Under the pieces are notes generated by a model that did not search any database, was not told the DNA's origin, and saw only the letters and a list, made by a program, of their open reading frames with translations. DNA of 64,000 bases from Doryteuthis pealeii. Taxonomy: Eukaryota > Mollusca > Cephalopoda > Myopsida > Loliginidae. The stretch covers positions 117,003,940 through 117,067,939 of the forward strand of contig CM042147.1 in NCBI GenBank assembly GCA_023376005.1, read 5' to 3'. A program made the position numbers and the translations under genes. Shown piece by piece: positions 60,170 through 64,000 of this stretch (position 1 is the stretch's first letter; each line of letters opens with the position of its first letter).

Positions 60170-60340
60170 CCAGGTTAAATGCGCAGGGTAAAACCGAACT
60201 TTGATAAACCGTATTTTTCCGATGCAAGTATCATCGTAAAACGAGAAAGGTTTTGGTAAACTTTAGGTTTAGTTCGTTGACTAACACTTTTCTCGGTTCC
60301 CAATGATACTTACATCGGGAAAAAGTTCGGATTTTGGTTG
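60170..60340. repeat. Imperfect inverted repeat related to 37260-37330
   Basis: CCGATGCAAGTATCAT and ATGATACTTACATCGGG in inverted order, with AACGAGAAAGG/CTTTTCTCG. Similar words occur once at 37265-37310. Confidence 0.6.
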
Positions 60341-60425
60341 CTGTTGGGTCTAATGGACAATAAATTGAAAATCTTGGTCAAATATTATATTTGAAGTATG
60401 AGATAACAGAGAGACAAGATTTTTT

Positions 60426-60430
<5 letters not shown>

Positions 60431-60458
<28 letters not shown>
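60431..60458. repeat. (TA)n microsatellite
   Basis: Followed by ATGGAAG and AATCCGA, also seen after the tract at 61277-61312. Confidence 0.9.
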
Positions 60459-60544
60459 ATGGAAGTAAGATGAGGAAATTAATCCGATAGTATGTGGAGA
60501 AAATTTAGGAAATGAAACACAGGATGTTATAAATTTTCTCCATA

Positions 60545-61110
60545 TATCATCATCATCATGTCGGGCAATTAGCACGGAATATCCATGATAATCTCTCGCC
60601 AAAATCATTCATTTTCCCAGGGAGGTCCTCTGCGCTGGTCCTTGATGGGCGGCGCACACTAGCATGTCCGTGTGTTGGCTTCCACAGGAGAACGTCGCTT
60701 ATGAGCTCGTCGTTGCTTCTCCAGCAGTGCCCGGCATGCCTTGTCCGTCTCACTCGAATGGTTTGTGAGATGGCCATATCGCTGTTTCCTCGTGGGGTGC
60801 TGCTTCCACGATTTGTTCAAGACTGCACGCAGCATTCTTGTGCAGCTCCGGTCCAGCTTATTCTCTCGTTAGGGTCCAAGTGGTGCAGCCATACAGCAGT
60901 ACTGATATAACCCCCACTTTGGAAGAATTGTCGCTTTAGCTTGTCAGCGAGATCGGATTTCCATATTACTGATAATTTGTTCGTGGCCGACCACGCTTTT
61001 CCTATTCGTGTATTTACATCGGTTTCTGCGGATGAGACACTACTACCTAGGTATGTCAATTGTTCTACTGGTTTAAGGGGTTACCGTTGAGTGTGGTTAT
61101 GTCTCCGTGC
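60545..61110 (-). pseudogene. Non-LTR retrotransposon fragment, same family as 46331
   Basis: The - strand gives GDITTLNGN, a frameshift, TYLGSSVSSAETDVNTRIGKAWSATN, SVIWKSDLADKLKRQFFQ, further shifts, then RRTRHAGHCWRSNDELISDVLLW and a short (GAT)n tail at 60547-60558. It extends further 5' than the intron 2 copy. Confidence 0.88.
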
Positions 61111-61272
61111 ACATATCAAAAGCAGAGGCTAGCAGACTTTTGTTCACTAATAATTTATTTTTCTTTAAGCAAACGAAAGCCTTGGGAAGGTTTATTAAAC
61201 AAACCGAAATACTACAGCGTCGGCTGATCAAACATCACACTTGAATGAAACTTGTATTTTATCCTTTTTTAT

Positions 61273-61276
<4 letters not shown>

Positions 61277-61315
<39 letters not shown>

Positions 61316-61812
61316 AATGGAAGTTAATCCGACAGTATGAATTTAACATTAAAAAACAAAAACAAATGATGTTAATAGTTTGCTGACAGAATCTGTTTCG
61401 ACCTTTTTAATAGAGCGGTCTTCATCAAGAGCAACATATGAAGGAAAGACGGAATAAATAACCGTTAGAAGGAGGGGTACAAACGAACGCTGGTGTTCGA
61501 TGCTGGAATATTTTGAAAATGCGTATTCTGTGTTAAAAATAAAATAAATTTTATTTTTAAAAATCAGAAGCATTATAATCCATAAAAAACTCAAAAGAGT
61601 TTGTAAAAATATATAAAAAGTGTATAATAAGTATCAAAAATGTTCATGATGTATTCCAGCTACAAAAAGTAAGTTAAAAGTCCACAGCACAATTGAAGAA
61701 AGATGGAAAATTTCAAGAATTTGTAGTGTTGACAAATCCGTAGTGTTGTAGATCATATTAACTATTAACATCATTTGTTTTTTTTTTAAATGTTAAATTC
61801 ATATATATATAT
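61277..61812 (-). mobile_element. Ribozyme-bearing (TA)n-flanked element, noncoding
   Basis: Left (TA)n 61277-61312, inverted arms sharing an AACATCATTTG-type sequence (61345-61378 and 61758-61795), hammerhead H4 inside the left arm, and a short TA tract at 61801-61811. The first bases after the left (TA)n (ATGGAAG, then AATCCGA) recur after the (TA)n at 60459, suggesting a family. The interior has no coding potential. Confidence 0.5.
61380..61434 (-). ncRNA. Hammerhead-like motif H4
   Basis: On the - strand, stem I TTGCT/AGCAA, stem II GACC/GGTC, GAA then stem III ACAG/CTGT with a 3-nt loop, then C17 (GUC triplet). The first core strand reads CTTGATGA, one extra U compared with CUGAUGA, and an unpaired A precedes stem II. 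All three stems are well formed. Inverted arms at about 61337-61378 and 61758-61800 and (TA)n tracts bound the element. Confidence 0.55.
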
Positions 61813-61919
61813 TGTGTGTGTGTAGTAGAATTACTAGTCATGGACTTAGTTCCATAATTTTACGATCAGTAATAATAGCATCGGACACTTTTTTATGCAA
61901 AAACCTTTCTTAGTTGCAG

Positions 61920-61955
<36 letters not shown>
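61920..61955. repeat. (TA)n microsatellite
   Basis: Pure TA tract in otherwise unassigned sequence. Confidence 0.95.
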
Positions 61956-61958
<3 letters not shown>

Positions 61959-62400
61959 CTTCATTTGCTTGTTACCTATACACTCTGAGGCTAAGAGTCC
62001 GTCTTTATGAACGGTGATCGTGTATCAACGGATAGAATTAATATTAAAATGGAGGGAAAAATAATTCAAATATTCCGCTGTTTCCATGAATTAACTGAGG
62101 TTCACAATTTGGGATTATTTTCATTGAATCCTCGGTGAACAAGGGGAGGTAAGCATTTATATTTTAAGATTAAAAAAGCAAAACAAAAGAAAGAACTTTT
62201 ACCTTAATCAACCAAACTCCAATCGCGAACGCATTAAAACTATCAAGCTGAAGTAAAGTGACTATCCAGAATAAAAACGTGAAATTAAATGAAATAATTA
62301 ATTTAGGCAACATGACGAATAATGTAGTCAGGTGTTAACAAGAAGTATTCCACTTACATTTCATTTCTTTCTATTCTTGATCAACTCGGCTTCTACGTGA
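61956..62400. other. Unassigned
   Basis: 62000-62130 weakly resembles 59415-59525 (GATCxxxTATCAACxGA, TTTGGGATTAT). No gene. Confidence 0.3.
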
Positions 62401-62830
62401 TTGAATAAAAAAAGCGGAACGAAATAATGAACGAAACGAAGTGAATAAATGAAGATGTTTTTTTTTCCTTTTGAAATTTTTTTTGGTGTAAATTATTGCA
62501 GGAATAATTTCAAAGTTTATTGTTTTTTTCTTTCTTTGACATTTTTTTTCTTTGATTTTTTTTATTTATTTATTGATTTTAGGTCTTTCCCCTTTTTTTT
62601 ATACTGACCCATTCATACAATTTCTTTCTTTCTTTCATTCTTTCTTTTTTTCCTTCTGTCATTCTTTCTTACATTTTGTATCTTTTTTAGTTCTCTTCAT
62701 TCTCTTTCTCTCTTTCTCTCCCACTCTCTCTCCTTCTTTCTTTCGCTCCCTCACACACAATGCAGTTTTATTCTCTCCCGTTCTTAGATTTCATAAGGTA
62801 TCCATTCACCCTCCCCATTTTTTCTCTCTC
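62400..62830 (-). other. Probable 3' UTR of the SLC34 gene, CT/TTC-rich on + strand
   Basis: Downstream of the SLC34 stop on the - strand the sequence is a purine-rich (GAAA, GAGA) tract. AATAAA-type signals are readable on the - strand at about 62557-62577, a plausible polyadenylation site about 260 nt after the stop. Apparent + strand ORFs here are translations of the simple repeat. Confidence 0.4.
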
Positions 62831-63732
62831 TCAAAGAGTCTCCGTCGATTTAGACATAGCAAGATTAGTCTCAGCTTTCAACTCGCTCATCCTTCGTTTT
62901 TTGTCACGACATAAGATTTTCCGTTTAAATTTTCCAACTGCATTGCTCATGGAAATCATTGGCTTGTCGTACGGTTCCAGGGAATGCATCCACAACGGAA
63001 AATTGTCCCACGTTTTCAATTTCTCCGGCAAACCCCGAGGACACTTCCTTTGCATAATGTTCACAACGATCACAAACAGCAATAAAATTCCAAGGGGAGT
63101 AAAGACGCCGACCCAAGCAGGCCAACCACCAAAGGACACACCAAATATCAACGCCGGAAGAATAAGAAACATCCCAAATAAATAAACCAGGGCGAACCAC
63201 CTGTATCTGGCGGTTATGTTACCCAAGGTTTTACACAATCTTAAAGGTACGCGTCTCAATACTGGAATCGGATACCAAATCAGAATTCCGGTTATGTTGA
63301 AGAATAAATGGCAGAATGCTATTTGCAGCGCTGGGGCCAGACTCTTTCCGGATGCGGTCATTGCTGCCATAATGGCCGTGGCAGTGGTCCCAATGTTTGC
63401 TCCGAGGGTCAACGGGTACATCCGCTCCAAGGTGATCACTCCGATGCCGACCAGTGGGGTGAGGGTCGATGTGAAAATGGAGCTGCTCTGTACGAGGAAA
63501 GTGAGTGCTGTGCCGACCAGAATGGCGATGTAGCCGGTGAGGAAGCCGAACGGTTTCGGGAAGGTGGCGTTCACCATTTTCTTGATCATTTTCGCCGTGT
63601 TGCCCTTCATGACGGTGTGGAGGATTTTCACGATGCAAATTAGACAGAAACAAAGCATAAAAAGGGAACAGATCAGAAGAATAACACCAATAATCGGGTC
63701 GTCCAATTCAACCTTAGCAAAAAGATGGTGAC
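62831..63732 (-). CDS. SLC34A: SLC34-type Na+/phosphate cotransporter, last coding exon (partial gene)
   Basis: C-terminal half of a type II sodium-dependent phosphate cotransporter, a plasma-membrane carrier for Na+-coupled phosphate uptake. On the - strand, a pyrimidine-rich tract and CAG acceptor (AG at 63734-63733) precede two bases of a split codon and 299 codons to TGA at 62833-62831. Seen in the exon: a membrane segment at residues 13-36, the second-repeat QSSS motif at 81-84 (VQSSSIFTSTLTPL), the GANIGTT motif at 110-116, further helices, FNITGILIWYPIP, the GNITARYRWFA block, and a basic cytoplasmic tail ending TETL. QSSS and GANIGTT belong to the substrate-binding core of the family. 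Earlier exons with the first QSSS repeat lie beyond position 64000. The long last exon matches vertebrate SLC34 structure. The paralogue is not resolvable; SLC34A is used only as a family symbol. In-frame codons upstream of 63732 are intronic. Confidence 0.95.
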
Positions 63733-64000
63733 CTGCAAAAAAAGATAGAGAAAAAGAAAAATATAACAAGATGTCATATACAGATGCGCATTAGGTCACC
63801 TATTGAGCTCGGGTTAGATTGTTGAAAAAATCACAGGATAATATTATTTCGTCAATTTAAAAGATTAAATGATTGTTGACGAGCAATCTAGGATTATTTA
63901 AAAGGTACTTGTTTGAAAAGTAGTTGTTGTGCAATTTTGTGATACAAACTTTAAAACAATCTAAAAGCAAATTTCTTACAATGGTATCTTGTTAGGATTA
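63733..64000 (-). other. Start of the intron upstream of the SLC34 last exon
   Basis: On the - strand this is the 3' end of an intron with a long pyrimidine tract before the CAG at 63735-63733. No further exon is visible to the window edge. Confidence 0.7.

Noticed and set aside
62552..63185. + strand ORFs at the SLC34 locus
   Set aside because: Antisense shadows of the SLC34 exon and of its pyrimidine-rich flank.

Overview
Eukaryotic (metazoan) genomic DNA, AT-rich, gene-poor and very rich in repeats. The two recognisable genes have GT-AG introns and animal-type membrane proteins. Many tRNA-derived SINEs, a 5S rRNA-derived SINE, MITEs, Helitrons, (TA)n tracts and decayed non-LTR retrotransposons surround them. 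This fits an invertebrate, plausibly a lophotrochozoan such as a mollusc, but I cannot name the species.

Genes. (1) A complete TMEM170 homologue lies on the + strand in three coding exons (28145-28238, 41972-42142, 46993-47123). Canonical splice sites join it into a 131-residue three-helix membrane protein; the introns are 13.7 and 4.85 kb. (2) The last coding exon of an SLC34-type sodium/phosphate cotransporter lies on the - strand at 62831-63732; the rest of that gene is beyond the right edge. (3) A Ser-rich 84-codon ORF at 50032-50286 (-) is a possible orphan gene. All other protein-like signals are fragments of retroelements or translated simple repeats. Two sites (about 6.5 kb and 27.4 kb) carry animal core-promoter motifs; the second probably serves TMEM170.

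Layout. 1-5 kb: a 123-bp tandem repeat, a 584-bp SINE-like retroposon and a (TA)n-flanked hammerhead motif. 5-13 kb: a perfect 113-bp-arm palindrome carrying two hammerhead motifs, SINEs, foldback elements and a Helitron. 13-20 kb: several copies of a MITE with a TTAGGG-like core, plus other foldbacks. 20-26 kb: three satellite blocks (76-bp unit, CT-rich about 1 kb, 20-bp palindromic unit). 27-47 kb: the TMEM170 gene, its introns packed with MITEs, Helitrons, SINEs, a second hammerhead palindrome and a 5'-truncated retrotransposon inserted 44 bp before exon 3. 47-62 kb: 3' UTR, hAT-type MITE, orphan ORF and many SINEs including the 5S-derived one. 62-64 kb: the SLC34 exon.

The most interesting structure is the recurrence of hammerhead self-cleaving ribozyme cores at (TA)n-bounded inverted repeats. 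This resembles the ribozyme-bearing ends of Penelope-like elements or retrozymes, without any visible coding partner. Other notable points are a MITE that seems to have moved with a Helitron inside it, and a common 3' tail shared by SINEs with unrelated heads.
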